Below, piece by piece: positions 19,190 through 29,070 of a DNA stretch of 64,000 nucleotides. Numbering within the stretch: position 1 is the stretch's first letter; each line of letters begins with the position of its first letter. The position numbers were made by a program, and so were the translations under genes. The DNA comes from Candidatus Chlamydia corallus. Lineage in GTDB: Bacteria; Chlamydiota; Chlamydiia; Chlamydiales; Chlamydiaceae. The DNA lies in the NCBI RefSeq assembly GCF_002817655.1, contig NZ_NWQK01000001.1:248001-312000 (forward strand), given 5' to 3'. The notes below the pieces were generated by a model. It did not search any database. It was not told where the DNA came from and was given only the letters and a program-made list of their open reading frames with translations.

Positions 19190-19777
19190 ATGGCTTACGG
19201 AACTCGTTATCCCACGTTAGCATTCCATACAGGAGGCGTTGGTGAATCTGATGACGGCATGCCCCCTCAACCATTTGAAACTTTTTGTTACGATTCTGCT
19301 CTTCTACAAGCAAAAATCGAAAATTTTAATATCGTTCCTTATACATCAGTACTTCCTAAGGAGCTCTTTGGGAATATTGTGCCTGTAGATACATGTGTGA
19401 AATCTTTCAAACACGGGGCTGTTCTTGAAGTTATCATGGCTGGTCGTGGCGCTGCTCTTGGTACAGAAAACCACGCGATTGCTACAGGAATCGGCATATG
19501 CTGGGGTAAAGATAAAAACGGTGAGCTTATCGGCGGATGGGCAGCAGAATACGTTGAATTCTTTCCTACATGGATAAATGACGAGATTGCGGAAACTCAT
19601 GCCAAAATGTGGTTGAAAAAATCTCTACAACATGAACTGGACCTACGTTCTGTAGCAAAACATAGCGAATTCCAATACTTCCATAACTACATCAACATCA
19701 AACAAAAATTCGGTTTCTGCTTAACTGCCTTAGGATTCCTAAACTTCGAAAATGCTGAACCAGTAAAGGTAAACTAA
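19190..19777 (+). CDS. aaxB: Pyruvoyl-dependent arginine decarboxylase proenzyme
   Basis: AaxB decarboxylates arginine to agmatine. It is made as a proenzyme that cleaves itself to give a pyruvoyl cofactor. The expected cleavage pair Thr52-Ser53 is intact in [10 protein letters not shown], so the enzyme should be active, unlike the inactivated copies reported in some C. trachomatis serovars. The 195-residue length is normal. TAGGAG precedes the ATG. It sits between its porin and its antiporter, as expected for an arginine-agmatine exchange system that consumes protons. Confidence 0.95.
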   Translation: MAYGTRYPTLAFHTGGVGESDDGMPPQPFETFCYDSALLQAKIENFNIVPYTSVLPKELFGNIVPVDTCVKSFKHGAVLEVIMAGRGAALGTENHAIATGIGICWGKDKNGELIGGWAAEYVEFFPTWINDEIAETHAKMWLKKSLQHELDLRSVAKHSEFQYFHNYINIKQKFGFCLTALGFLNFENAEPVKVN

Positions 19778-19787
19778 GGAGACTTTA

Positions 19788-21245
19788 ATGACCTCAAGGA
19801 CTAAATCCGCAAAAAATTTAGGGACCATAGCCCTTGCGGGTATGGTAGTCAGCTCCATGATTGGGGGAGGGATTTTTAGCCTCCCCCAAAACATGGCAGC
19901 AACTGCAGGAGCTGGTGCCGTTATCCTATCTTGGATACTTACTGGCTTTGGTATGTTCTTTATTGCAAATACCTTCAGGATCCTATCTACAATACGCCCA
20001 GACCTTACGGAAGGAATCTATATGTACAGTAGAGAGGGTTTTGGGCCCTATATAGGATTCACTATCGGCTGGGGATATTGGTTATGCCAAATCTTTGGTA
20101 ATGTGGGATATGCCGTAATTACGATGGATGCTCTAAACTACTTCTTTCCCCCCTATTTCCAAGGAGGAAATACCCTACCTGCAATTTTAGGAGGTTCTAT
20201 TCTTATTTGGGTGTTCAACTTCATAGTCCTTAAAGGGATCCGTCAAGCTTCAGTAATCAACGTTATCGGAACTATATTTAAAATCATCCCCTTAATCGTT
20301 TTCATTATCCTTACTGCATTCTTCTTCAAGCTCTCCGTCTTTAAAACAGATTTTTGGGGACACACAGTAACAAAAGCCCAACCTACCTTAGGATCAGTAA
20401 GCTCGCAACTTAAAGGGACCATGTTAGTCACCCTATGGGCATTCATAGGAATCGAAGGTGCGGTCGTTATGTCGGGACGAGCGAAAAACCCTTTATCTGT
20501 AGGGAAAGCCACAGTCTTGGGATTCTTAGGTTGCCTTACAATCTACATCCTACTTTCTTTACTTCCTTTCGGATCACTCTTCCAACATCAACTAGAAAAA
20601 ATCCCCAACCCCTCTACAGCTGGAGTCCTTGACATCCTTGTAGGAAAATGGGGAGAAGTGCTCATGAACGTCGGGCTAATCGTTGCTGTTTTATCTAGTT
20701 GGTTGTCATGGACCATGATCGTTGCAGAAATCCCTTTCTCAGCAGCTAAAAACGGCACGTTCCCTGAGATCTTCACTATAGAAAATAAAGAGAAATCTCC
20801 AAGCGTCTCACTATACATTACTAGCTCTGTGATGCAGCTAGCCATGCTCCTTGTTTACTTCTCTTCGAATGCTTGGAATACGATGCTTAGTATCACGGGA
20901 GTTATGGTTCTCCCTGCCTATCTAGCAAGTGCCGCCTTTCTCTTTAAACTTAGTAAAAGTAAAACATATCCTAAAAAAGCGTCTATTAAAGCCTCTTTGG
21001 CCAGGGTAACAGGTATCCTTGGAGTCATTTATTCTCTATGGCTTATCTATGCAGGAGGTCTAAAATATCTCTTCATGGCACTAGTTCTTCTAGCTCTTGG
21101 CATCCCCTTCTATATAGATGCAGGGAAAAAGAAAAAAAATGCCAAGACATTCTTTGCTAAAAAAGAAATCTTGGAAATGACTTTAATCGGTCTTCTTGCC
21201 TTAACAGCTATCTTCTTATTCTCCACGGGAAGAATTAAACTTTAA
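19788..21245 (+). CDS. aaxC: Arginine/agmatine antiporter
   Basis: AaxC is an APC-superfamily inner-membrane antiporter that exchanges arginine for agmatine. The 485 residues form about 12 hydrophobic segments, and the N-terminal [14 protein letters not shown] motif (about 20-33) is the family's substrate-binding GSGIF-like loop. A strong AAGGAG ribosome-binding site precedes the ATG, ten bases after aaxB. A rho-independent terminator follows at 21252-21280. Confidence 0.94.
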   Translation: MTSRTKSAKNLGTIALAGMVVSSMIGGGIFSLPQNMAATAGAGAVILSWILTGFGMFFIANTFRILSTIRPDLTEGIYMYSREGFGPYIGFTIGWGYWLCQIFGNVGYAVITMDALNYFFPPYFQGGNTLPAILGGSILIWVFNFIVLKGIRQASVINVIGTIFKIIPLIVFIILTAFFFKLSVFKTDFWGHTVTKAQPTLGSVSSQLKGTMLVTLWAFIGIEGAVVMSGRAKNPLSVGKATVLGFLGCLTIYILLSLLPFGSLFQHQLEKIPNPSTAGVLDILVGKWGEVLMNVGLIVAVLSSWLSWTMIVAEIPFSAAKNGTFPEIFTIENKEKSPSVSLYITSSVMQLAMLLVYFSSNAWNTMLSITGVMVLPAYLASAAFLFKLSKSKTYPKKASIKASLARVTGILGVIYSLWLIYAGGLKYLFMALVLLALGIPFYIDAGKKKKNAKTFFAKKEILEMTLIGLLALTAIFLFSTGRIKL

Positions 21246-21251
21246 TTTTCT

Positions 21252-21280
21252 CCCCACGGCTTATGCCGTGGGGTTTTCTT
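21252..21280 (+). terminator. Rho-independent terminator after aaxC
   Basis: A perfect 9-base stem (CCCCACGGC and GCCGTGGGG) closes a TTAT loop and is followed by TTTTCTT. It starts seven bases after the aaxC stop and ends the aaxABC transcript. Confidence 0.92.
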
Positions 21281-21441
21281 AATTCACCTCTCTATTATAT
21301 AAAAAATTTAACCCGAATGATAAGGTTTTCATCTTCTTCTCTATCTCGCAACTCAAGAGATTCCTCTCTGTTCTTTTATATCCTATTCTCTTATTCTCAA
21401 GACAAGATCTATGTAACGATACTTGATTTAAGGTACAATTT

Positions 21442-22488
21442 ATGCGTATAGCCGTTTTAGGGGCAGGATATGCAGGGCTCTCTGTAACCTGGCACCTTCT
21501 TCTGCACACCCAAGGTACAGCAACTATCGATCTTTTCGATCCTGTTCCCATAGGAGAAGGGGCCTCTGGAATGTCTTCGGGGCTACTTCACCCTTTCACA
21601 GGAAAAAAGGCAATCAAACCTCCCCTAGCAGATCAAGGAATCAACGCTACCCACGGGTTAATCACGGAAGCTAGCAAAGCTCTGAATTTACCCATTGTTA
21701 TTTCTCAAGGGATCATAAGACCTGCCGTTGATGAGGATCAAGCACAGCTATTTATGAAGCGTGTTGAAGAATTCCCTAAAGAAGTCGAATGGTGGGAGAA
21801 GGCTCGTTGTGAAATCTCAGTCCCCAGTATGGTCATCCCTCCAAATCTAGGGGCTCTATTCATAAAAAATGGGGTTACTATAAATAACGATCTCTATATT
21901 CGAGGATTGTCTAACGCCTGTATTAAACTAGGCACTCAGTTCTATGATGAGCTAATAGAGACCCTTGCCGATATCGAGGAGTTCTATGATCGTATCATAG
22001 TGACTCCAGGAGCCAATGCCTCAATACTTCCTGAACTTAAAGACATGCCAGTAAGTAAAGTAAAAGGACAACTGCTGGAGATTAGTTGGCCCAAAGATCT
22101 TGCTATCCCTTTATTCAGTATTAACGCTCATAAATATATGATCGCTAATACACAGAAGAATACCTGCATTTTGGGGGCTACTTTCGAACACAACCAACCC
22201 GAAGAAACTCCAGACCCAGCCATTGCCTATCAGGAAATTATGCCTCCTGTGCTTTCCCTATTTCCAGGACTTAAAGATGCTGAAGTTTTACACTGCTATG
22301 CTGGTATGCGTTCATCTAGCAAGTCACGTCTTCCTGTCATTTGTAAGATTAAAGAAAAACTCTGGTTCTTAGGGGGATTAGGATCGAAAGGACTGCTATA
22401 TCACGGCATCACAGGAGACATGCTCGCTCAGGCAGTCCTACGCAATTCTACAGCTTATATTGCTAAAGAATTTCTATTTACTCTTTAA
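21442..22488 (+). CDS. FAD-dependent D-amino-acid-dehydrogenase-like oxidoreductase
   Basis: The protein has 348 residues and starts with an FAD/NAD-binding GAGYAGLS motif (residues 7-14). A GMSSGLLHPF stretch near residues 43-52 resembles the flavin-contact loop of the DAO family (DadA, ThiO, MnmC C-domain). A further glycine-rich stretch, FLGGLGSKGLLYHG, lies near the C terminus, as in DAO members. It is the positional orthologue of CT375, annotated as a predicted D-amino acid dehydrogenase. The actual substrate is unknown. It has its own AAGGTA ribosome-binding site. Its end overlaps the convergent membrane gene by 11 bases. Confidence 0.8.
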   Translation: MRIAVLGAGYAGLSVTWHLLLHTQGTATIDLFDPVPIGEGASGMSSGLLHPFTGKKAIKPPLADQGINATHGLITEASKALNLPIVISQGIIRPAVDEDQAQLFMKRVEEFPKEVEWWEKARCEISVPSMVIPPNLGALFIKNGVTINNDLYIRGLSNACIKLGTQFYDELIETLADIEEFYDRIIVTPGANASILPELKDMPVSKVKGQLLEISWPKDLAIPLFSINAHKYMIANTQKNTCILGATFEHNQPEETPDPAIAYQEIMPPVLSLFPGLKDAEVLHCYAGMRSSSKSRLPVICKIKEKLWFLGGLGSKGLLYHGITGDMLAQAVLRNSTAYIAKEFLFTL

Positions 22489-23302
22489 CAAGAGCTCTCT
22501 CTTCTTCCTGCTTTGCAAGATAAAAGGCAAAGGAAAAATTAAAGAAGAAAGCAACAGCAGGAGTTAAAATCAAAGCAATAGGAACAATAAGCACAAAAAT
22601 CTGAGCTAGAAACGACCAGGTATGTATATCTGCAATTGCAACAAGATGTGTCATCAAATAAAAAGAATCTAAAGCTAACCAGCCCGATAGACCTAAAGGA
22701 ACCAAAGCGATGACCACGCCTACAAACTGGCGAAGGACATTCCCACGAAAGCACTCTAATAACTTCATATAGTCAATTGCCTCTTGATTATGGAGGGCAG
22801 GAATGCAAAAAAACAAACAAGCAAAAGCACCTAAGAAAAGTAAAATCAACGATGTTGCTGATAGATAGGGAATGAAAATCAGCAGTGTATGGAATAGCTT
22901 ACCCACCCAAGGAAGAGACCCTAAAAAAGAAGAGAGCATAATTACAGTGACCACAGCAACCATAGCGATGAAGAAAGGCATCGATACAAGGAGAGACAGC
23001 CATAAGGATGACCATGTTTTCTTAACAGCAAAAGAGAGTTTACTTGTTTCTCCCTGTGACTCTTTGTTTAATAAAAATTGCACAATAATTGCCGAAGCGC
23101 AAATCACGCTGAAAGCACAAAAAAAAGCCCCTAAAGCTAGGGTAGACAAAGAAATATGAGGTATTAGCTGAGAACAGAGCTTTAAAAATAACGCAAAAAT
23201 AAAACCAAAACAACATAAACTGCAGAAAATAAAGCAGAATCTTTGCTTATTAAAAATGTTTTTAAATGCATTTTGACTTAATTCGTCGAATGATTGTGTC
23301 AT
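22478..23302 (-). CDS. Polytopic membrane protein of unknown function
   Basis: The 274 residues contain about six long hydrophobic segments (roughly 20-45, 55-75, 95-130, 140-170, 190-215, 230-260), with a charged C terminus rich in Glu. I do not recognise the family. The start has a good AGGGAGT ribosome-binding site and lies 23 bases downstream of the mdh stop, so it is probably co-transcribed with mdh. No transporter motif or catalytic residue pattern stands out. Confidence 0.75.
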   Translation of the reverse strand: MTQSFDELSQNAFKNIFNKQRFCFIFCSLCCFGFIFALFLKLCSQLIPHISLSTLALGAFFCAFSVICASAIIVQFLLNKESQGETSKLSFAVKKTWSSLWLSLLVSMPFFIAMVAVVTVIMLSSFLGSLPWVGKLFHTLLIFIPYLSATSLILLFLGAFACLFFCIPALHNQEAIDYMKLLECFRGNVLRQFVGVVIALVPLGLSGWLALDSFYLMTHLVAIADIHTWSFLAQIFVLIVPIALILTPAVAFFFNFSFAFYLAKQEEERALVKE

Positions 23303-23325
23303 ACTTACTCCCTACAACATTGTGC

Positions 23326-24312
23326 TTATAACAAAGACACGCTAGCTTTTTCCTGAGCAATTTCATCTAAGGATATTTGAATCTTATTTCTGATAAACGG
23401 CTCCCAAGGCAATCCAGGAATGATTTCATAATCACCAGAAGGCAACATACGACATGGGAAACCAAAAATCAAGTCTTCAGGAATCCCATAAGGATTATGA
23501 TCCGAACAAACTCCAGAAGAAAACCACTCTTCACTTTTAGGACAAAAAATAGATCGGGCAGCCTCTGCAAGTGCTCGAGATGCCGATGCTGCCGAAGACT
23601 TCCCTCTAGCTTCGATCACAGCACTCCCACGATTCTGTACGGAGTGTACTAAAATATTTTCTAACCAATCTCGATCCCCAATAAACTCTGCAGCAGACTT
23701 TCCAGAAATACGTGCTTGTGTGAAGTCAGGGACCTGCTTTACTGAGTGATTTCCCCAGACAACAATACGTGAGACCTCCTCTATAGGAACTCCAGCACGA
23801 TGAGCAAGCATGCTACGCATACGATTCTGATCTAGGCGTAACATGGCGTGGAAATTTTTCCGATGTAATCTCGGTGCATTTTTCATAGCAATCCAACAAT
23901 TCGTATTGACAGGATTCCCCACAACAAAAACCTTAGCTTCTCTTTTTGCTGCTGTATTTAAAGCTGCTCCCTGTAAAGAAAAGATCTTGCCATTTTGCTT
24001 TAAAAGGTCTCCTCGCTCCATACCAGGCCCACGAGGTACGGCACCTATAAGAAAAGCTGCGTCAATGCTGTCAAAAGCATCGCTTAATGATGTAGAGACT
24101 CGGAGATGATGTAAGAGAGGATACGCACCATCATCGAGCTCCATACGCACTCCAGAGAGAGCTCTTTCTGTACCTGGCAAATCATAGATCCGTAAATCTA
24201 TACCGCGATCTGTTCCAAAAACATCCCCGTGGGCTAATGCAAATAAAAAACTATAAGCAATCTGCCCCGTACCTCCTGTGACGGCAACTCGAATGATCTC
24301 TTTGAATGCCAT
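23326..24312 (-). CDS. mdh: Malate dehydrogenase
   Basis: Mdh interconverts malate and oxaloacetate with NAD. The N-terminal [13 protein letters not shown] dinucleotide motif, the [10 protein letters not shown] segment and the catalytic His in VVWGNHS identify it. The 328 residues fit the cytosolic-type MDH with GxxGxx replaced by GGTGQIA. The open frame reaches a GTG at 24318, but the ATG at 24312 has GGGGG five bases upstream. It forms part of the incomplete chlamydial TCA cycle with fumC, which also lies in this window. Confidence 0.95.
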   Translation of the reverse strand: MAFKEIIRVAVTGGTGQIAYSFLFALAHGDVFGTDRGIDLRIYDLPGTERALSGVRMELDDGAYPLLHHLRVSTSLSDAFDSIDAAFLIGAVPRGPGMERGDLLKQNGKIFSLQGAALNTAAKREAKVFVVGNPVNTNCWIAMKNAPRLHRKNFHAMLRLDQNRMRSMLAHRAGVPIEEVSRIVVWGNHSVKQVPDFTQARISGKSAAEFIGDRDWLENILVHSVQNRGSAVIEARGKSSAASASRALAEAARSIFCPKSEEWFSSGVCSDHNPYGIPEDLIFGFPCRMLPSGDYEIIPGLPWEPFIRNKIQISLDEIAQEKASVSLL

Positions 24313-24519
24313 AAGCACCCCCTTTAAAAAAAATCACTATAGTCTTTAAGTAGAAACAAAACAAGAAATTGAAAAAAAAGTCCGTCCCTAACTAAAACTC
24401 ATAAAGCCCTAAACTTTTGTCTTTCTATACACCAACATCTTTCTAAGCATCTTAAAACCAAAGTAAATGCTCAAAAGATTCTACAAAATTCTCACACTAA
24501 TTTAACTCTATACCTTAGA

Positions 24520-24560
24520 AAAGTTCCTGTCGTGAAGATTCTAAAGATCTCAGGAACTTT
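24520..24560. repeat. Inverted repeat at the 3' end of the Inc gene
   Basis: AAAGTTCCTG (24520-24529) and CAGGAACTTT (24551-24560) are perfect 10-base complements around a 21-base loop. The stem overlaps the stop codon of the minus-strand Inc gene. No T-tract follows on either strand, so it is at best an atypical terminator or an RNA-stabilising hairpin. Confidence 0.5.
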
Positions 24561-26217
24561 AGGGCCTCTTCCTTTCAAAAGGAGAGGGTGGACGCCATAC
24601 CCAAGTAGCTTCCGAATCTGGATCTGGAGGCTCCATAGTAGAGACCTCTTCTTCTATAGACGGCACCCCCTCTGCCAAACGCCTCTGTTCACTTTCTAAA
24701 GCAGCCTGTCTTTGTGTTTCAGCCATCTCGATACAGCTCTCATTATAAGAAAGCATTGTTTCAATAGACCCCGTCCATTCTGTGCTTCTCGTAAAGGTAT
24801 CTCTAAGATATCTTTGAGTCATTATCTCGAAATCACTCCAGAGAAGGATTTCTTGTCGCGACAGAAATGCAAAAACAGAACCTCCTCTCTCAGGTGGTGG
24901 TAAACTAAACGAAGCCAAGGCTGCTGGAATATGATCACTATAGTAAGAGAAAAGACGAACTAAATCTTGATCACATTTTGATCCATCTATAAAAAGATCT
25001 ACGTGCACTTGCTTGAAAAGTTGAACGAATAATTTCTTACAGTAATTTATAGAAAGGTATTGATGAAGATAAGGATAGCTAAAGTAGCACCATTCTTTCC
25101 ATAAACCCTCAGCCGTAAGAAGATTTGGAAACTCCTCGACTAATATGTCATAGACTTCTTCTTGAGATGGCACAGTCTGTGCAAGCGCTGCTGCTCTTGT
25201 ACAAATGTTCTCCACTTCTTCGTAAATACATACTCCTAAAACAGCACTTAAGAACTCTGTTTTCAAACGAGAGTGTACGGCTGTTTCTCTACCTTTCTGA
25301 TCTTCATTTCTACTATTGTATTCATATTTTGGGTGCTGGAAAAAACGAGACCGCGGAGCAATACGGTCTACTAAAAACCGAAATTCCTTGGGGTATAAAA
25401 ACTGCCGTTGAATCTCTAAAGAAAGAGAACTGATCTTTTCCTTGTATTGCGGCTTTAGAAAGAGGTTCTGATTCATGATATATTGAACATCTTCTTTCCA
25501 AGCTTCTAATGTCACAAGAGAGAATTTTTCCTTATATGCCCGAAAATCTTTAGATAAGCTTGCATTCTCGTCTTTGAGAAGGAGATTCTCAGATATGAAA
25601 GCTTGAAGACTTTGTTCAAGCAAAGCATTCTGATCTTGCAGACCTGCATTCTCCACCTCTAAATCTTTCAACCTAGAGACTTGGTTAGTACAAGTTTCTT
25701 TCGTCTCTTGGAATTCCTGTTTAAGTTGAGAGTTTTTATTCTTCAGCTCCGTATTCTCTGTTTCTAGATCCGAAACGTATTTTGCATGTATTCCGTGTAA
25801 ATAACTTGGATCCACAAGCTTCCTGTTCTCTTCAAATAAATGCGCGCATCTATCTTCGAAAGCACTATTTTCAGCCTCTAATTCTCTAATACGTAACAAA
25901 TCCTGTTCTTGTTTGACAACAACGTCATGACCTATCGTATCTACTTTTCTTATCATAGAGAAAATAAACCGTATCATAAGAACTGCCAAACCAGAAAGGC
26001 CTATAGCTATCGAAATAAGACCTAGAACAGTAAAAATTAAACCAGAAGAACCTCCTAAAGCAGTACATGCTAAAAGGATGGTTCCTAAAATTGTCATAAG
26101 CGCAAAAATTATCGCGGCGATTTTAGAAAAAAAAACGCCAGTCTTTATTAAACCCGATCCTAAGGATGATGAAAGCTTGCCCTGATCAACCACAGATTCT
26201 AAAGGAGAAGAAGACAT
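24559..26217 (-). CDS. Inclusion membrane protein (Inc) with long coiled coil
   Basis: The 552 residues show the Inc hallmark: two hydrophobic segments (about 32-52 and 58-87) separated by a very short loop near the N terminus. A long Glu/Leu/Asn coiled coil follows (about 95-240), then a globular region and a Pro/Glu-rich tail. Inc proteins are type III effectors placed in the inclusion membrane with both ends facing the host cytosol. By position and features I think this is Cpn1027, described as a C. pneumoniae Inc protein that binds host Caprin2 (recalled). It sits between mdh and ltuA, which are adjacent in C. trachomatis, so it is an insertion relative to that species. Confidence 0.85.
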   Translation of the reverse strand: MSSSPLESVVDQGKLSSSLGSGLIKTGVFFSKIAAIIFALMTILGTILLACTALGGSSGLIFTVLGLISIAIGLSGLAVLMIRFIFSMIRKVDTIGHDVVVKQEQDLLRIRELEAENSAFEDRCAHLFEENRKLVDPSYLHGIHAKYVSDLETENTELKNKNSQLKQEFQETKETCTNQVSRLKDLEVENAGLQDQNALLEQSLQAFISENLLLKDENASLSKDFRAYKEKFSLVTLEAWKEDVQYIMNQNLFLKPQYKEKISSLSLEIQRQFLYPKEFRFLVDRIAPRSRFFQHPKYEYNSRNEDQKGRETAVHSRLKTEFLSAVLGVCIYEEVENICTRAAALAQTVPSQEEVYDILVEEFPNLLTAEGLWKEWCYFSYPYLHQYLSINYCKKLFVQLFKQVHVDLFIDGSKCDQDLVRLFSYYSDHIPAALASFSLPPPERGGSVFAFLSRQEILLWSDFEIMTQRYLRDTFTRSTEWTGSIETMLSYNESCIEMAETQRQAALESEQRRLAEGVPSIEEEVSTMEPPDPDSEATWVWRPPSPFERKRP

Positions 26218-26264
26218 GGAACTAAATGAGCCTGCATTAAAGTGAAAATATTTTATTTAAACAG

Positions 26265-26408
26265 TTATGAAACTAGGCTGTAGAATATGGCACCTCGCGA
26301 CCCTATCCAGGCACCAGCAGTAGATTTAACTACTTGCTTACCCCTACGAGTCGGTAAAATACCATGAATGTCTAAAAATCCACGAGAACGTACTGCAATG
26401 AAAAACAT
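26265..26408 (-). CDS. ltuA: Late transcription unit A protein
   Basis: This 47-residue gene encodes a small basic protein beginning [17 protein letters not shown] and containing [10 protein letters not shown]. It matches what I recall of LtuA, a late-cycle chlamydial protein of unknown function. Gene order supports the call: in C. trachomatis ltuA lies between mdh and pgi, and here it lies between the Inc gene and pgi. GGGGATAGG directly precedes the ATG. A TATAAT -10 box is placed 36 bases upstream. The protein is Arg/Lys-rich, so nucleic-acid binding is possible but not shown. Confidence 0.85.
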   Translation of the reverse strand: MFFIAVRSRGFLDIHGILPTRRGKQVVKSTAGAWIGSRGAIFYSLVS

Positions 26409-26443
26409 CCTATCCCCACAAATTTTCCGAATCCGAAGGAAAG

Positions 26444-26472
26444 ATTATACCACAGAGACAAAATAAAACGCC
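26444..26472 (-). promoter_or_regulatory. Promoter of ltuA
   Basis: On the minus strand a perfect TATAAT lies at 26449-26444, with a 17-base spacer to GGCGTT at 26472-26467. The -10 box is ideal and the -35 box is poor, a pattern often seen for chlamydial late promoters whose activity depends on DNA supercoiling. The start codon is about 36 bases downstream of the -10 box. Confidence 0.55.
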
Positions 26473-26513
26473 TCAGGAAAAATCTTAGTTTAGGAGGAGG
26501 GGTAGTGAAATTT

Positions 26514-28094
26514 TTACACAAACTTGATGTTGAAAAGCGTTAATAAAGCCGCAGCCTCAGGAAAATTGGAAGCATCAGCACCCTCGATTAACTCGAGGAC
26601 ACGGTTTGCCAATGCCTTGCCCAAAGAGACTCCTTCCTGATCGAAAGAGTTAATACCCCAACAGAAACCTTGAAAGACGATTTTATTCTCATAATAGGAA
26701 AGCAATTCTCCAAGAGAATAAGGATTCAACTGACTAGAAACCAAAACTGAAGAGGGGCGGTTTCCATCAAAATTTTTATTTAAATTAGTATTTTCACAGC
26801 CAGATGCTAAGGCAATCGCTTGAGCAATCATATTGGCAAAGAGCTTTTGCGACGAACTGGTTCCGTGAAACGAGATGTCTTCACCCCGCTGGCTTTTTTC
26901 AAAGCCTATAAACTCTACGGGAATAATGTCCGTACCCTGATGGAGACACTGGAAAAAGGAATGCTGTCCATTCGTTCCTGGCTCGCCCCAAATCACAGGG
27001 CTGGTAGAAAATCCCGCTCTTTTACCAGCTTGTGTGATGCTTTTCCCATTAGATTCCATACAACACTGCTGCAAATGAGCTGGGAAAAACTCTAAACCTG
27101 AAGAATAAGGAATGACAGCCTCTGTTGAGCAACCTAAGAAATTCCGATTCCAAATGCTAATCAAAGCCGAAAGCATAGGAAGATTCTCTCTGGCATTAGG
27201 CTGCAAAGCCACTTGATCCATAGCTGAAGCTCCTTGGAGCAATTCCAAGAAAACCTCAAAACCGTAAGCAAAGCCTAAAACGACACCACCAACCATAGAA
27301 GTGGAGGAAAATCTTCCTCCAATGCTTTCCCAAAGATGAAATACCTCAAGATACTTACCAGGATCATCCATAGGACTGCCTTCACAAGTGACTGCTATAA
27401 AATGATCTTTAAATGAGAGGCCTTTCTTCACAAAATAATCTGCAAAAAAGGCCTCATTCACTGCTGTCTCTACTGTAGTTCCTGACTTTGATACTGTAAC
27501 TACTAAAGTCTTAGCACAATCTATGGTATTTAAAATTTCGGCACCATTGTCAGGATCAATGTTAGAGATAAAATGTACGTGCTTATCCGTAGGGCAATAC
27601 GCACGGAGTGCCCGATAGAGTGCTTTGGGACCTAGCTCAGACCCACCGATTCCTATCTGCACTATGGTAGTAAACTGACTTCTGACCTCGGTTAAGAAAT
27701 CCTCAAGACGTTGCGCCTCGACGCGAGACCTTACTGCGATATCTTGAGCCTGTCCTGTAAAAGAGCTCTCTGTTACCCATGCCCGCGTTGCAGTATGTAA
27801 TGCAGGTCGCATCTCACTTGGGAACCCTTCAATATAGTTTACAACTTGGCCCTGCTGCATTGCTAACATAGAATCGTGTAATCCTCTTTCTTCGGCTAAC
27901 GAGGTCAGTGCAGCAAGCACAGCCTCATCCAAACGTTCTGTAGCAAAGCTAAAAGTAAATCCCCCTCCTAGCAAAGAAAACTTCTTGATTCTCTCTTCAG
28001 AGAGAGCTCCAGGAGCTGTAAGATCTAGGGGATTTAAAGCAAGCTCTTGAAGTATCTTTGTTGAATCACAATCTAAAAATCTTTTTCTTTGCAT
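26514..28094 (-). CDS. pgi: Glucose-6-phosphate isomerase
   Basis: Pgi interconverts glucose 6-phosphate and fructose 6-phosphate. The VQIGIGGSELGP segment, the SKSGTTVETA phosphate-binding loop, VGGRFSSTS and the catalytic WGEPGTNGQHSF region are all present. The 526 residues are normal for a bacterial Pgi. It is transcribed divergently from xerD, with 76 bases between the two start codons. Confidence 0.97.
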   Translation of the reverse strand: MQRKRFLDCDSTKILQELALNPLDLTAPGALSEERIKKFSLLGGGFTFSFATERLDEAVLAALTSLAEERGLHDSMLAMQQGQVVNYIEGFPSEMRPALHTATRAWVTESSFTGQAQDIAVRSRVEAQRLEDFLTEVRSQFTTIVQIGIGGSELGPKALYRALRAYCPTDKHVHFISNIDPDNGAEILNTIDCAKTLVVTVSKSGTTVETAVNEAFFADYFVKKGLSFKDHFIAVTCEGSPMDDPGKYLEVFHLWESIGGRFSSTSMVGGVVLGFAYGFEVFLELLQGASAMDQVALQPNARENLPMLSALISIWNRNFLGCSTEAVIPYSSGLEFFPAHLQQCCMESNGKSITQAGKRAGFSTSPVIWGEPGTNGQHSFFQCLHQGTDIIPVEFIGFEKSQRGEDISFHGTSSSQKLFANMIAQAIALASGCENTNLNKNFDGNRPSSVLVSSQLNPYSLGELLSYYENKIVFQGFCWGINSFDQEGVSLGKALANRVLELIEGADASNFPEAAALLTLFNIKFV

Positions 28095-28170
28095 TCTTTT
28101 TCTCTCTGTAGCTTGAAAATTGCTCAGCTCTCTATACTAAAGTTAAATTCGTTAGCGAGTACTACGCTTT

Positions 28171-29070
28171 ATGCCCTTGACCCAGTTTCAAAAAATAATT
28201 TTAGAACAATTTTCATTGTTCCTATCTGTAGATCGTGGTCTTTGCCAAAAATCTATAGAGGCTTATCGCCAAGATATCACTTCCTTCCTCTCAATAAATG
28301 GCATAAACTCTCCGCAAGATATTTCACAAAACAGCGTTTATATCTTTGCAGAAGAGCTCTATAGACGTAAAGAAGCGGAGACTACTTTAGCGCGCAGGCT
28401 CATTGCTTTAAAAGTATTTTTTCTCTTCTTAAAAGATCAGCAACTTCTTGCCCATCCCCCAATAATAGAGCAACCAAAAATATGGAAACGCCTTCCTTCA
28501 GTACTCACTCCTCAAGAAGTTGACGCTCTACTTGCTGTTCCTCAACAACTTGAAAAAAATCTTCCACAACTTGCTTTCCGAGATACAGCCATTCTCCATA
28601 CACTATATTCAACTGGTATCCGAGTTTCCGAACTTTGCGACCTACGTTTGGGCCACGTCTCTGATGATTGCATCCGCATCACAGGAAAAGGTTCTAAAAC
28701 TCGACTTGTTCCTCTCGGTTCTAGAGCAAGAGAAGCTATCGATGCGTATCTTTGTCCTTTCCGAGACCAATACCAGAAAAAAAATCCTAAAGAAGACCAC
28801 CTTTTCTTATCTATCCGGGGACACAAGCTGGAACGCTCTTGCGTATGGCGCCGCATCCATAACTATGCAAAGCAAGTTACCTCAAAATCCACGTCCCCTC
28901 ACTCATTACGACATGCCTTCGCTACACACCTATTAGACAATAAGGCAGACCTACGAGTCATTCAAGAAATGTTAGGTCATGCTCGCATCGCTTCTACAGA
29001 AGTGTATACTCACGTAGCCGCAGACTCTCTAATAGAGAAGTTCCTTTCCCACCACCCAAGAAATCTCTAA
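28171..29070 (+). CDS. xerD: Tyrosine recombinase XerD
   Basis: Xer recombinases resolve chromosome dimers at dif during cell division. The 299 residues have the N-terminal SAM-like domain (about 1-105) and the catalytic domain with Arg151, His244, Arg247, His270 and the nucleophile Tyr279 (TEVYTHV). All catalytic residues are intact. Chlamydiae carry two Xer proteins. I assign XerD from the DLRVIQEMLGHA segment and from position (CT864 orthologue), but XerC cannot be fully excluded without alignment. It converges with the small secreted gene, overlapping it by 4 bases. Confidence 0.88.
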   Translation: MPLTQFQKIILEQFSLFLSVDRGLCQKSIEAYRQDITSFLSINGINSPQDISQNSVYIFAEELYRRKEAETTLARRLIALKVFFLFLKDQQLLAHPPIIEQPKIWKRLPSVLTPQEVDALLAVPQQLEKNLPQLAFRDTAILHTLYSTGIRVSELCDLRLGHVSDDCIRITGKGSKTRLVPLGSRAREAIDAYLCPFRDQYQKKNPKEDHLFLSIRGHKLERSCVWRRIHNYAKQVTSKSTSPHSLRHAFATHLLDNKADLRVIQEMLGHARIASTEVYTHVAADSLIEKFLSHHPRNL

